Assembly: GCF_900184795.1 (NCBI RefSeq)
Contig: NZ_FXXN01000028.1
Coordinates: forward strand, 1 to 64,000
Direction: 5' to 3'
Length of the DNA: 64,000 bases
From: Magnetospirillum sp. 15-1
Lineage (GTDB): Bacteria > Pseudomonadota > Alphaproteobacteria > Rhodospirillales > Magnetospirillaceae
Shown here piece after piece: positions 7,083 through 14,831 of the stretch. Each line of letters opens with the position of its first letter. Positions within the stretch are counted from its first letter, which is position 1. Made by a program: the position numbers and the translations under genes. Below the pieces are notes generated by a model. It worked only from the letters and a program-made list of their open reading frames with translations, ran no database searches and was not told where the DNA came from.

Positions 7083-9950
7083 CTATTCTCCAGATAGAAT
7101 TGACGACGTTATGACGTAGACACGGGAGGGGCCGCTATTGCCAGGGAGCCGAACAACCCCCTGAAGTTTACCGCCTTGGCCGATCAGCAAGCCGCGATGA
7201 ACCAGGGTCTTTGCCACGGCGGTAGCATCGAGTCCTTGGCAGACCTCCGATTTCCAGACCTCGGGCAATACAATAAATTCCGTACCACCGTCAGCAGTCG
7301 GGCGGCGGAAACCCGCCCGGTTGACAATGCGATGATCCGACGCCCGGTTCGGGATTCCCACCGTGCCCGCAGCGTCCATCGGTTCGAATCGGGAACCGCC
7401 ATGCTGTTCGATGAACCTGCGAACTGTGCTGATCGCGGTCGCATCCTCCGCAGCGCCGATACCGCCGCGCCCGTCGCACCATGCCCGGAAACAGGTCGCA
7501 GCCGCCCGCATCGCCTCGCCTGTGGGCCAAGGCAGGATGCACCATGCGGCGGCAAGCTCACCAGCAGCAGCAACCAGCCCGAACCGGGCGGCGACACGCG
7601 ACACCTGTCCATCGGAGCCGGGTGGGCAATGTGTCTGGAGGAAGGCGTTTCGGGTGGTCGTCACAGCCGCGATAGCGCCGTCCAGATCAGCAGTCAGTAA
7701 TTCGAGGAAGGCGCGGGCGGCATGGCCGTAGTGCTCGGTAGCAGCGGCCTTGATGGTGTCGGACAGGATGTTGCCAGCCTGAAGACCGTGGAGATATTCA
7801 TATAATCCGTACCCCACTCCAGCATCGGCGGCGATATCGACTAGGCGAGCCTGCTGTCCCGCCGCTGCCTTCCGGCCTCGACCATCTTCCGCGATCTTGT
7901 CGCCCAGGCTGATCTCGCCGGAGGAGAGGAACAGCGTCCTCCATTCCGACGCGGCGCGGGCATCGCCGGTCTTGGTCGCTCGGGATTTACCCATGCCGTT
8001 GCTCAACATGTACGCGGCAGCGGCGGCGGCAGGTGGAGTGACCTCAGCCATCTCGTCAACGCAAAGGAGTGCGTCGCTGTGATTCAGCGCCACAGCTTCA
8101 AGTGCGTTATCCGTTGCACGCCATGACCGGACGTAGCGGCGAACGTCACCGCCGCCCCAGACGGAACCGGCGGCGATCAGGGCCGTAGACTTGCCGGTGC
8201 TGGACGGACCTCGAAAATGGAAGCCACCTGATTCCGCGTCCACAAGGTGAAGGAGGGGGGCTGCGAATCCGGCAGCAATGGCAAGTGCGAGGCGGCTGTT
8301 GCCGACAGCCAGCCGGGCCACACCATCACGCCAGCCATCCAGGGTGCCACCGGTTCGAAAGGCGTGGTCGGTCGCCCCCTGAAGAACAACTTGCTCCCCC
8401 GCCGTGTCGCCCAGGGTGGCGTCGGGCAACACGAACGCCCGACCATGCCAGCCGATCCGCGAGACACATCTGGCCTTGGCGTCGGGTTGGACTGTCGTCA
8501 GGTACTCGTCGAGCCACGTCTTCGCCCCTTTGACGGGGAATAGTACAAGGCCAAGATCAAATAGAGGTTCGCGATAGGCGGCACCTTCGCCCGCCATCAG
8601 GGCCATGGGCATCGCCCACGTCTTCGTGTTTCCATCACGGTCGGTGATTCGAAGGAGCCTGCCCCAATTTTTACCATCGTGACTGCGCGTATCAGCCAGC
8701 ACTTCAAGGCGGGTGCAGAACAGATTCCACACGTCCTTTTTTTCCAGTGTTATTTTATCTTCGACTTCAGTCTTTTTCTCGACTCCTGTATCCGTGAGTC
8801 GAAACGTTGTGTTTCCCTTCACCGGGACGGGGTTGGGGCTGTGCCGGGATTGGTTATAGACCTCAACTTGACGCGAGCACGCCTTAGAGATGGTGCGCGG
8901 CAGATAGTCGTCGCGGTCATCCCATTTGGGTCTGACCCATATGGTGTTGCGCATGATGCGTTCGATGCGCTTGCCGTCCTTGCCGGTCCAGAACGAGAGA
9001 TGTTGTGCCAGGGCCGCGTCGAGGCGAGACGGGTCGTTATCGAAGTGCTCTTTGAGCACCAGCGGATCGCCAGGGATTAACCGTTTGAGACTACAGCGGT
9101 CCCCCGATGCGACAGACCACGACGTGCGGGAGTTGAGAGCGATGCGGAGCAACGCGGCATCGTCACTTGGGCCATCCCATTCGTCACTTGGGCCATCAAC
9201 GAACCCAATGTCACGTTCGAACCCGCGTGTACCGGGAGGCGGCGGGACCTCGGCGGGTAGGACGGCGCGAAGACCGGCGGGATCGTGCAATGCGCCCGTC
9301 CAGGGAATCGTTGCCACTACCGCCGCCGGATCAAGAGGGCGACCGGCAGCAGCCTTTTTGGCGTTGGGCCAGTTCAGGCAGCCGGGGACGCGCCAGACAT
9401 GCGCAATGTCGGCGCTCCCGTGGTCACATCGTGCCAGTGCCTTGAGGCCGCGAGCGAGCGGCTTGGCTTCCTCGGCACCCACAGGGCGGTCGAAGGAGAA
9501 ACCAACCTGGAAGCGACCGGGGGAGGACTCAATCACGAAGGTTGGGCAGGCGCCTGGAATACGGCTGGCCCAATTCGCCGCGTCGAGGTCATCGAAATCA
9601 CAGACGAGATATCCGACGTGGTTGATATCTACCTCTGCGCCGCGTTGACCTGGAGGCGGCGGCACGGTCATCGTCGCGGCACTTATATATACGTTGCGAT
9701 GCGGTTCGACGGCCCAGGCGGCAGCGGTCTCGACGGCGCTGTCCAGATCTATGATCGGCATGATTTTAGAGGATAGCTTTTCCCCGGTCGTCGGGTTTTC
9801 GGCATAGCCGCACAACATCCATGTCCCCCTTGCGGGCAGCGACAGTACGCCCGCAAGGTGGTGGCGGATCATGGCCCGGTTGACCAGGGCGGCGTGGTCC
9901 GCCCGCCCCCAAAGGGGCGAGCGGTCCAGTTGGATGATAGAGGCGCTCAT
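7083..9950 (-). CDS. Primase-helicase: RepB-like primase domain plus DUF927 ATPase
   Basis: This 955-residue replication protein has two modules. Near residues 115-195 are acidic VCDFDDLD and HVWRVPGCLNW blocks, as in RepB-like/archaeo-eukaryotic-type primases. From about residue 480 comes a DUF927 superfamily-3-like ATPase with Walker A GPSSTGKST (about 582) and Walker B ALLCVDEMAE (about 629). The start at 9950 is chosen because it overlaps the stop of the preceding small gene (ATGA); a longer frame to 10094 would overlap that gene heavily. It probably primes and unwinds the element's own DNA, as the Pri/Rep proteins of phage satellites do. Confidence 0.85.
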   Translation of the reverse strand: MSASIIQLDRSPLWGRADHAALVNRAMIRHHLAGVLSLPARGTWMLCGYAENPTTGEKLSSKIMPIIDLDSAVETAAAWAVEPHRNVYISAATMTVPPPPGQRGAEVDINHVGYLVCDFDDLDAANWASRIPGACPTFVIESSPGRFQVGFSFDRPVGAEEAKPLARGLKALARCDHGSADIAHVWRVPGCLNWPNAKKAAAGRPLDPAAVVATIPWTGALHDPAGLRAVLPAEVPPPPGTRGFERDIGFVDGPSDEWDGPSDDAALLRIALNSRTSWSVASGDRCSLKRLIPGDPLVLKEHFDNDPSRLDAALAQHLSFWTGKDGKRIERIMRNTIWVRPKWDDRDDYLPRTISKACSRQVEVYNQSRHSPNPVPVKGNTTFRLTDTGVEKKTEVEDKITLEKKDVWNLFCTRLEVLADTRSHDGKNWGRLLRITDRDGNTKTWAMPMALMAGEGAAYREPLFDLGLVLFPVKGAKTWLDEYLTTVQPDAKARCVSRIGWHGRAFVLPDATLGDTAGEQVVLQGATDHAFRTGGTLDGWRDGVARLAVGNSRLALAIAAGFAAPLLHLVDAESGGFHFRGPSSTGKSTALIAAGSVWGGGDVRRYVRSWRATDNALEAVALNHSDALLCVDEMAEVTPPAAAAAAYMLSNGMGKSRATKTGDARAASEWRTLFLSSGEISLGDKIAEDGRGRKAAAGQQARLVDIAADAGVGYGLYEYLHGLQAGNILSDTIKAAATEHYGHAARAFLELLTADLDGAIAAVTTTRNAFLQTHCPPGSDGQVSRVAARFGLVAAAGELAAAWCILPWPTGEAMRAAATCFRAWCDGRGGIGAAEDATAISTVRRFIEQHGGSRFEPMDAAGTVGIPNRASDHRIVNRAGFRRPTADGGTEFIVLPEVWKSEVCQGLDATAVAKTLVHRGLLIGQGGKLQGVVRLPGNSGPSRVYVITSSILSGE

Positions 9951-10225
9951 CGCGTCACCGGAGGCGCCGGGATACGGGGAGCGTGCTGGAGACACCAGTG
10001 CGTGCTTCCAGGGCGTGCCTCCTCGGACGGTTCCGGCCAATAGTAGCAATGGTAATACCCCACAGGTGACGGGATGGCGCGACCAGCCCGGCACGTCGCG
10101 CAGGTTCGCGAAGGCCCATCGGGATGTTGCGTGGCGGTTTGAAAGGCATTATTGTTGGCGGTAGTTAATTGGGTTTCGGAATGGGGCTGGCTGCAACCGG
10201 CCCCTTCCTTTTTGAGATAGGTCAT
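9947..10225 (-). CDS. Small Cys/His-rich protein of the element
   Basis: This 92-residue hypothetical protein starts at 10225 after GAGGTG. The second half contains CATCRAG, GYYHCYYW and HWCLQHAPR, a spacing of Cys, His and aromatic residues suggesting a small zinc-ribbon. It overlaps both neighbours by four bases (ATGA), so it is translated as part of the replication operon. The zinc-binding role is inference. Confidence 0.7.
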   Translation of the reverse strand: MTYLKKEGAGCSQPHSETQLTTANNNAFQTATQHPDGPSRTCATCRAGRAIPSPVGYYHCYYWPEPSEEARPGSTHWCLQHAPRIPAPPVTR

Positions 10226-10332
10226 TTCGGCACCTCGTTGTCGGGGATGGCTCGCAGTAGCGCCATGAGGTCGTGTAGGGCGGTCTCGATCCGGAGCGCA
10301 ATGCGCTCGGCTGTGGCGTCGGCAGTATTCAT
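10222..10332 (-). CDS. Very small protein (36 residues) coupled in the replication operon
   Basis: A short frame starting MNTADATAERIALRIE is fitted exactly between two genes: its ATG overlaps the stop of the AlpA-like gene (ATGA at 10329-10332) and its TGA overlaps the ATG of the next gene (10222-10225). It is predicted to be one amphipathic helix. The double overlap is the main evidence that it is real or at least serves as a coupling leader. Confidence 0.55.
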   Translation of the reverse strand: MNTADATAERIALRIETALHDLMALLRAIPDNEVPK

Positions 10333-10598
10333 TTCGCATACTCCGACGTGCTCGCGTACATCTTGAGCAATTTGCTCAACGCCCAAGCATCAAGCTCGGA
10401 ACGCGGATACAGTGGCGTCCTATTATATTTGTAGAACGGCGGTCCATCACTGCTAATGCTTGCCAGCTTTGCAAGTGTCGCTGTTGCACATGGGATGCCG
10501 AATACCTCTCCAAGGTAGAGCGATGCTTCGGCTCTCCGGAGGTTGTTCTTGCACAAAATGTGCGCCGGGCACCCGCCGGCTTCGGCATGGTCAGCCAT
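10329..10598 (-). CDS. AlpA/excisionase-like DNA-binding protein
   Basis: This 89-residue protein has the pattern of small MerR-superfamily winged helix-turn-helix proteins: LYLGEVFGIP, TLAKLASIS, then GPPFYKYNRTPLYPRSELDAWA. This is the standard AlpA-like layout, in which the wing carries GR-x-PLY and DL-x-AW. Such proteins act as excisionase or as activators of satellite and prophage replication genes. The start at 10598 overlaps the stop of the preceding regulator by eight bases. The N-terminal GGCPAHILCKNN stretch is outside the core fold. Confidence 0.75.
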   Translation of the reverse strand: MADHAEAGGCPAHILCKNNLRRAEASLYLGEVFGIPCATATLAKLASISSDGPPFYKYNRTPLYPRSELDAWALSKLLKMYASTSEYAK

Positions 10599-11202
10599 GG
10601 TCGAGATCTCCGGCCTGCCCAGACCTGTCGCGCAAAGCATCGGCACGTTGCTCGGACTCGTCCATGGCGTGGATCGTTTCTTTGGTCAGTCTCGCCAATG
10701 TGTGCGTGAGTTTGGCGATACCATCAACCTCGTCGGGATTGCGCGAGCACAGCAATGCCCGGTCGATGGCGCGACCAACAACACTGCCAACGTCTATCGC
10801 CAAGTAGACCGGCGCAGGCGTCTTTCCCATGTCGTGGGCTAAGTCCGTGCGGTGCTGCCAGTTGTCTCCATCCCGCCAAACCAGCAATACACGGTTGCGC
10901 AGCGACTGGCAGAGGACTTCCGGCGGCGTATTCTTGTAATTGAGCAAAAGACTCGCCCCGACGAACTGGTGAGCGATATCGCCAGCCATGGCGACCGGTA
11001 CGCCGTAATCGACCAAGTTGCGGACAATCGCCAGCGTGGCGGCATCAGCGAGGGAGTACGTGCGGCGGGGACCGTTGGCATCAGCGACACCAACGCGCAC
11101 CTGTTCTTTCTGCATCCAGTGTCGCACCGCCTTGGGCGTGCCCTCAATGGCGTAGATCACATCGGACCACACCAAATTGCTTTCTGTAAGGGGGTTTGTC
11201 AT
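10591..11202 (-). CDS. MerR-like transcriptional regulator
   Basis: This 203-residue protein has an N-terminal helix-turn-helix resembling MerR family proteins (VIYAIEGTPKAVRHWMQKE, then RRTYSLADAATLAIVRNLVDYGV, residues 15-70). The C-terminal part has a helical region with LAIDVGSVVGRAIDRAL and a final coiled coil. GAGG sits seven bases before the ATG. It is the first gene of a five-gene overlapping operon and is divergent from higBA, so it is a candidate master switch of the element. Confidence 0.7.
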   Translation of the reverse strand: MTNPLTESNLVWSDVIYAIEGTPKAVRHWMQKEQVRVGVADANGPRRTYSLADAATLAIVRNLVDYGVPVAMAGDIAHQFVGASLLLNYKNTPPEVLCQSLRNRVLLVWRDGDNWQHRTDLAHDMGKTPAPVYLAIDVGSVVGRAIDRALLCSRNPDEVDGIAKLTHTLARLTKETIHAMDESEQRADALRDRSGQAGDLDHG

Positions 11203-11336
11203 TTACAGCCTCGTTGGTTGATGTGCCATCGGCGGCACATGCAATACAAAGCACCAGAGGGCCTTCCATGTCAAGCGTCTTCTTCATGGCGATGCGATCA
11301 TTAATATTGTGATTATTGTCACCATGAGCTAATAGC

Positions 11337-11354
11337 TGTTCGCTATTCCGAACA
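11337..11354. promoter_or_regulatory. Palindromic operator candidate in the divergent intergenic region
   Basis: TGTTCG (11337-11342), six bases, then CGAACA (11349-11354) form an 18-bp palindrome in an AT-rich stretch between the MerR-like regulator gene and higB. It is a plausible binding site for the element's own regulator. The LexA box of alphaproteobacteria is a direct repeat, GTTC-N7-GTTC, so this is not a standard SOS box. Confidence 0.35.
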
Positions 11355-11420
11355 TAGACCAATTGTTATTGTTAATGTTATATCTATATCTATAAAAACA
11401 GCGCCCCTTGACATTGATCG

Positions 11421-11439
11421 CTGTACGTATAACATACAG
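11421..11439. promoter_or_regulatory. HigA operator candidate upstream of higB
   Basis: CTGTACGTATAACATACAG is an imperfect 19-bp palindrome (arms CTGTA and TACAG) ending three bases before the higB ATG and covering a TATAAC -10-like box. TTGACA at 11408-11413 is close to it. Autorepression by HigA or the HigBA complex at such a site is standard for the family. Confidence 0.5.
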
Positions 11440-11441
11440 AC

Positions 11442-11720
11442 ATGATTCAGAGCTTCCGCGACAAGGACACCGAGGCGCTATGGGCAGGCAGGCGGAGCCG
11501 CCCGTTCGAGGCGATCCGCCGTCAGGCCGTGCGGAAGCTCGACATGCTCGACGCGGCTGTGGTGCTGGAGGACTTGCGGGTGCCGCCGGGGAACCACCTG
11601 GAGGCGCTGGAGGATGACCGAAAGGGTCAGCACAGCATTCGCATCAATGACCAATGGCGGCTGTGCTTTATATGGAAAGAGGATGGAGCCCATGATGTCG
11701 AAATTTGCGACTACCATTGA
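11442..11720 (+). CDS. higB: HigB-type toxin of a type II toxin-antitoxin system
   Basis: This 92-residue RelE/HigB-superfamily protein would be a ribosome-dependent mRNA interferase. It shows the HigB pattern MIQSFRDKDTEALWAG, KLDMLDAA, LEDLRVPPGNHLEAL, then HSIRINDQWRLCFIW and a short C-terminal VEICDYH. The toxin comes first and the antitoxin second, which is the typical higBA order. The antitoxin start overlaps its 3' end. It probably stabilises the mobile element. Confidence 0.9.
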   Translation: MIQSFRDKDTEALWAGRRSRPFEAIRRQAVRKLDMLDAAVVLEDLRVPPGNHLEALEDDRKGQHSIRINDQWRLCFIWKEDGAHDVEICDYH

Positions 11721-12009
11721 GCGGGTCCGCACTCATCCGGGCGAGGTGCTCCAGGAGGAGTTCATGGTTCCGCTTGGGCTTTCCGGCAATCAGCTTGCCC
11801 ATGCGCTCAAGATTCCCGCGAACCGGATCAACGAAATAGTAGCAGGACGGCGCGCCGTGACCGCTGACACAGCATTGCGCCTTAGCCGCTACTTCGGCAC
11901 CACGGCGGAATTCTGGCTCAATTTGCAGCAGGCACACGACTTGTCAAAGGTCGTGGTCGAGAGCCTTGCCGCCATTGAGCACGATGTGCAGCCGCGCCGG
12001 GTGGCGTAG
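11692..12009 (+). CDS. higA: HigA-type antitoxin
   Basis: This 105-residue HTH-XRE antitoxin has the HigA signature: ERVRTHPGEVLQEEF, GLSGNQLAHALKIPANRINEIV, then TADTALRLSRYFGTTAEFWLNLQ. It neutralises HigB and represses the operon. The start is placed at ATG 11692, which overlaps higB by 29 bases; the next codon is also ATG (11695) and either could be used. It ends two bases before the convergent integrase stop. Confidence 0.9.
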   Translation: MMSKFATTIERVRTHPGEVLQEEFMVPLGLSGNQLAHALKIPANRINEIVAGRRAVTADTALRLSRYFGTTAEFWLNLQQAHDLSKVVVESLAAIEHDVQPRRVA

Positions 12010-12010
12010 A

Positions 12011-13246
12011 TCACACCTTCATCCTCAACTTGATCTCACCCGCCACCCGATCCGCAGCCGCGATCAGCACCGCGTCAAGATGATGCGTATACCTGCTGGT
12101 CGTGGTGTGGGTGCTGTGCCCAAGCATGGCCGCGATGGTCGAATCGCTATAGCCCATATCCGCCGCCACGCTGGCGAAGCCGTGGCGTAACGTATGCATT
12201 GTGGCCTCGGATGGCAGTTCAGCCGCCTTGGAGATCCGTAAGAACGCCTTGGGCAGTCCCGCGAAATGTCCCGCCGCACCACCACCAGGGAGGACGTATT
12301 CGCCCTCACGGGGGAGCAACGCGAGTACGTCCAGGACAGGTTGACCGATAGGGCGAACCGAATAGCCTTCCTTACTATCTGTCAGTCGAAGGCACTTCCC
12401 TGCCTCGTCAATCTCCGACCATTTCAACGCCTCGACCTCACCCTTCCGGCAGCCCGTGAGAGCCAGAAGGCGCACGGCGGCGACCACGAGGGGGTGGGCG
12501 TCTTCGGCCTCGGTCAGCGCCTTGCCCAGCGCCCGGTAATGGTCATCAGAGAACCGGAAGCGCCGCTTCCCATCGGCGGGCCGCTTCACGCCATGAACTG
12601 GATTGACGGTGATGATTCCCTGTTCCACCGCGAAGGTCAGGATACCGGACAGTAGACCGGCGGTGCGGCTGGCCGTCCCCGCGCCACCTTCCACGATGGC
12701 CCGGCCTCGTAATTTATCGGTCTTCACATCGGCGGCGGTTTTTCCGGCGGTCACGTCCGCGATAAATTTGGAGATGTCAGCCCGGCCAAGGTCTTTGACC
12801 TTCTTTTTGCCTATCAGGGGGATGATGTGACGGGCCACCCGACCTTTGTCGATCTCCAACGTCGAGGTGCGCTTGGGTCGCCCGCCCTTACCCATGGGCG
12901 CACCGGCATCAGCCGCCCGGAAATATTCCTTGGTCAACTCCTCGACGGTCATGGCCTCCTTTTCAGCGGCCTTGTTGGTCAACGGATCACTCCCGGCAGC
13001 GACCTCCCGCAATAACTCGACTGCCCGTTTCCGGGCATCTTCGCAAGTCCAGGGGGAGCCGTGCTTACCGATGGTCAGCCGCCGCATCACCCCGCCAGCC
13101 GTCCGATAATTCACGATGTAGGACTTGCTGCCGGGAGTGATTCGCAGGCCGAAACCCTTGACCTCGGAATCCCAGATGATCGCCTGTTTCCCTGTGGGAT
13201 CGCCCTCAGCGGCATCAACCAAGCGTTTGGTTAGCTTCTCCGACAT
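12011..13246 (-). CDS. Tyrosine-recombinase integrase, P4 type
   Basis: This 411-residue site-specific recombinase inserts and excises the element. The N-terminal DUF4102 arm-binding domain has GFGLRITPGSKSYIVNYR (residues 32-49). The catalytic residues are all visible: Arg267 (LTGCRKGE), His351 and Arg354 (HTLRHG), His377 (LGHS) and the nucleophile Tyr386 (SRYTHH). The length is normal. It sits beside the tRNA-Arg fragment, which fits the tRNA-targeting habit of P4-type integrases. Repeated palindromes lie in its promoter region. Confidence 0.95.
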   Translation of the reverse strand: MSEKLTKRLVDAAEGDPTGKQAIIWDSEVKGFGLRITPGSKSYIVNYRTAGGVMRRLTIGKHGSPWTCEDARKRAVELLREVAAGSDPLTNKAAEKEAMTVEELTKEYFRAADAGAPMGKGGRPKRTSTLEIDKGRVARHIIPLIGKKKVKDLGRADISKFIADVTAGKTAADVKTDKLRGRAIVEGGAGTASRTAGLLSGILTFAVEQGIITVNPVHGVKRPADGKRRFRFSDDHYRALGKALTEAEDAHPLVVAAVRLLALTGCRKGEVEALKWSEIDEAGKCLRLTDSKEGYSVRPIGQPVLDVLALLPREGEYVLPGGGAAGHFAGLPKAFLRISKAAELPSEATMHTLRHGFASVAADMGYSDSTIAAMLGHSTHTTTSRYTHHLDAVLIAAADRVAGEIKLRMKV

Positions 13247-13271
13247 GAGATTTCTCCAACTAAATCAACGA

Positions 13272-13360
13272 TGTAACACCTGTTACACCTTCGGGCGGGC
13301 ATGGTGTAACGCGAAAACGTCAATATTTTCAACGCTGTAACACCTGTTACACCCGTTACA
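13272..13360. promoter_or_regulatory. Clustered TGTAAC palindromes upstream of the integrase
   Basis: The 16-bp palindrome TGTAACACCTGTTACA occurs twice, at 13272-13287 and 13336-13351. Half-sites TGTAAC (13305-13310) and GTTACA (13355-13360) accompany them. They lie 25-115 bases upstream of the integrase start and within about 310 bases of attR, so they are either operators controlling int or arm-type recombinase/excisionase sites. The rest of 13247-13580 holds nothing else recognisable. Confidence 0.6.
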
Positions 13361-13580
13361 CCGCTAAATGGTCATGTTGGAATCGTATGGCGCACCTATC
13401 GGCCATCACCCCCAACACCAGGGATAACGATAGAGATTTTGTCAGCACCATGTCAACAGTAGGCGGGAAATTCTGGTATATTCCCGTGATGACCGTTGCC
13501 CTCATAATCGCTTTTATTGCTATAAAAACAATGATCTAAGCGATCTCAGAAAGCGGCAGTCAACACCGGAAAACATATTA

Positions 13581-13633
13581 CGTCTGCCCTCCGAAGGCAG
13601 ATGTCGTAGGTTCGAATCCTACCGGTTGCGCCA
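13581..13633 (+). other. tRNA-Arg(CCG) 3' fragment marking attR
   Basis: The stretch folds as the 3' part of a tRNA: anticodon arm CTGCC-CTCCGAA-GGCAG (13584-13600, anticodon CCG), variable loop ATGTC, T arm GTAGG-TTCGAAT-CCTAC (13606-13622), acceptor strand CGGTTGC, discriminator G and CCA at 13631-13633. The matching 5' acceptor strand and D arm are missing upstream, so this is the duplicated 3' end left by integration. The intact tRNA should lie at the other end of the element, left of the window. Confidence 0.9.
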
Positions 13634-13979
13634 ATCTCCCGGACTTATGTAGCAAACGCCACCAAGGAAGCCCTTCGGTGTAGGCGGTATGCCGGCGGAT
13701 GGCGAAGATTTCGATTGATTGGAACCATTCCCGGCCCCGGCCTGGAACAATCCCTGAATTCAGCCGTTTTTCCTGCCGGAGGAGGAAGCGCCGGCCTGCC
13801 CCGGAAACGGAATTTCCACCATTTATTTGACCCGGAGCACCAGCAGGCTTGCTTTTTTATCGACAAACGACAAAGACTGTATGAGTCGATCATGCCTTGA
13901 GCAAAATTCAGAGTTGGTCGGCATCTGATGCAGGACGCGAAGCGCGCGGCCTGTCTATCTCAATTTCGGAGAAATCTTC
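13634..13979. other. Chromosomal gap upstream of cspA
   Basis: This is the first host DNA after attR and leads into the cold-shock gene. Long 5' leaders are common for csp genes and this stretch may contain one, but no promoter could be fixed. No convincing gene is seen. GGAG at 13968-13971 is the cspA ribosome-binding site. Confidence 0.4.
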
Positions 13980-14189
13980 ATGCCGAATGGCAGCGTCAAG
14001 TGGTTCAACAGCACCAAGGGTTTTGGCTTTATCGCTCCGGACAATGGTGGTCCCGACGTGTTTGTGCACATCTCTGCCGTCGAGCGGGCCGGCCTCTCTG
14101 GGCTGAATGACGGCCAGAAGGTTTCCTTCGAGGAAGAGCGCGACCCCCGCAAGGGCAAGACCTCCGCGGTCAATTTGAAGGTCCTCTAG
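13980..14189 (+). CDS. cspA: Cold-shock protein, CspA family
   Basis: This 69-residue single cold-shock domain carries the RNP1 and RNP2 motifs (KGFGFI, residues about 13-18, and DVFVHIS, about 26-32). It binds single-stranded RNA/DNA and acts as an RNA chaperone. GGAG precedes the ATG by about eight bases, and an 11-bp hairpin follows the gene. Several csp paralogues are usual in these bacteria, so the specific symbol is by family only. Confidence 0.93.
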   Translation: MPNGSVKWFNSTKGFGFIAPDNGGPDVFVHISAVERAGLSGLNDGQKVSFEEERDPRKGKTSAVNLKVL

Positions 14190-14201
14190 CCTTCCAGCGG
14201 C

Positions 14202-14231
14202 ACGGCCGGCATCGTAATGAATGCCGGCCGT
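14202..14231. terminator. Hairpin after cspA
   Basis: ACGGCCGGCAT (14202-14212) pairs perfectly with ATGCCGGCCGT (14221-14231) around an 8-base loop, 12 bases after the cspA stop. No T-run follows, so it may act as an mRNA-stabilising stem rather than a classical terminator. The remaining bases to 14583 show no supported gene. Confidence 0.5.
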
Positions 14232-14583
14232 GTTCATGGGAAACCGGCGGCCTGAGGTTCGACCCGGCTCCGCCCCTACCGATCTCCGAAGCCCGTATCC
14301 AATTCACCCGACTCGGAATTGCGGTCGGACCTGTCAGGCCGACGCCTCGACAGCAGCAAGCGTGGCCGCCATCGGCGCCGGATCGCTTGCCATCCCCCTC
14401 GAAGTGACACAGGATGCCGCGGCCGACGACCAGATCGTCAAGCCGTTCCTCGTCCGATTCGGGACGGGAGGAGCGCCTTCCGCACGTCCGCCGCGTTTCG
14501 TACCGTTCGTGAAGCGGCCGGAGCCGAGCTGGTTCCGGAAGACGGGGAAGAAACTGGCACGCGGTCAAAAAAAGGGGCCTGAA

Positions 14584-14814
14584 ATGACGGATGAACTCTG
14601 GACCGATGAAGCCGATCGTCGCCTTGTCGCCCTTGAAAGCCGGCTTTCCCACCATGAGATCATGGCCGAGGAATTGTCCGAGGTCGTGGCGCAGCAGACG
14701 CGGCGTATCGACATTCTGATGGCGGAGGTTCGTCGCTTGCGCGAGCGCCTGGGCGAGGCCGAGGCCGGCCTGCCCGTCTCGCCCCAGGACGACAAGCCGC
14801 CGCCGCATTATTAG
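14584..14814 (+). CDS. slyX: SlyX-like coiled-coil protein
   Basis: This 76-residue protein has the SlyX pattern: an N-terminal acidic helix, ALESRLSHHE, then VVAQQTRRIDILMAEVRRLRERL, forming a single coiled coil, with a Pro-rich tail (DKPPPHY) typical of the family end. The function of SlyX is not established. The start at ATG 14584 follows GGGG at 14572-14575. An upstream open frame to 14221 is not supported. Confidence 0.85.
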   Translation: MTDELWTDEADRRLVALESRLSHHEIMAEELSEVVAQQTRRIDILMAEVRRLRERLGEAEAGLPVSPQDDKPPPHY

Positions 14815-14831
14815 AGAAAGGGGAGGAAATC

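Larger units (their letters stand above)
204..13633. mobile_element. Integrated phage-like / phage-satellite element
   Basis: The right boundary is set by a tRNA-Arg(CCG) 3' fragment at 13581-13633 next to an integrase gene. The left boundary is not visible and may lie outside the window, where the intact tRNA is expected. Contents from right to left are integrase, higBA, regulator cascade, primase-helicase, portal, prohead protease, major capsid, head connector, HTH protein, secreted nuclease and an unknown gene. No terminase, tail, holin or lysin gene was recognised. The content (int, AlpA-like regulator, primase, capsid module) matches capsid-forming phage-inducible islands better than a full prophage; that interpretation is inference. 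Confidence 0.75.

Noticed and set aside
11337-11354. SOS (LexA) box in the element's control region
   Set aside because: The site is an inverted repeat of TGTTCG, whereas the alphaproteobacterial LexA box is a direct repeat GTTC-N7-GTTC; kept only as an unassigned palindrome.
13645-13893. An 82-codon minus-strand frame between attR and cspA
   Set aside because: No ribosome site and no family-like pattern; the region is better explained as the cspA leader.
14221-14583. N-terminal extension of the SlyX frame
   Set aside because: The open frame runs upstream but its translation is unlike SlyX and begins inside the cspA hairpin; the family start and ribosome site are at 14584.
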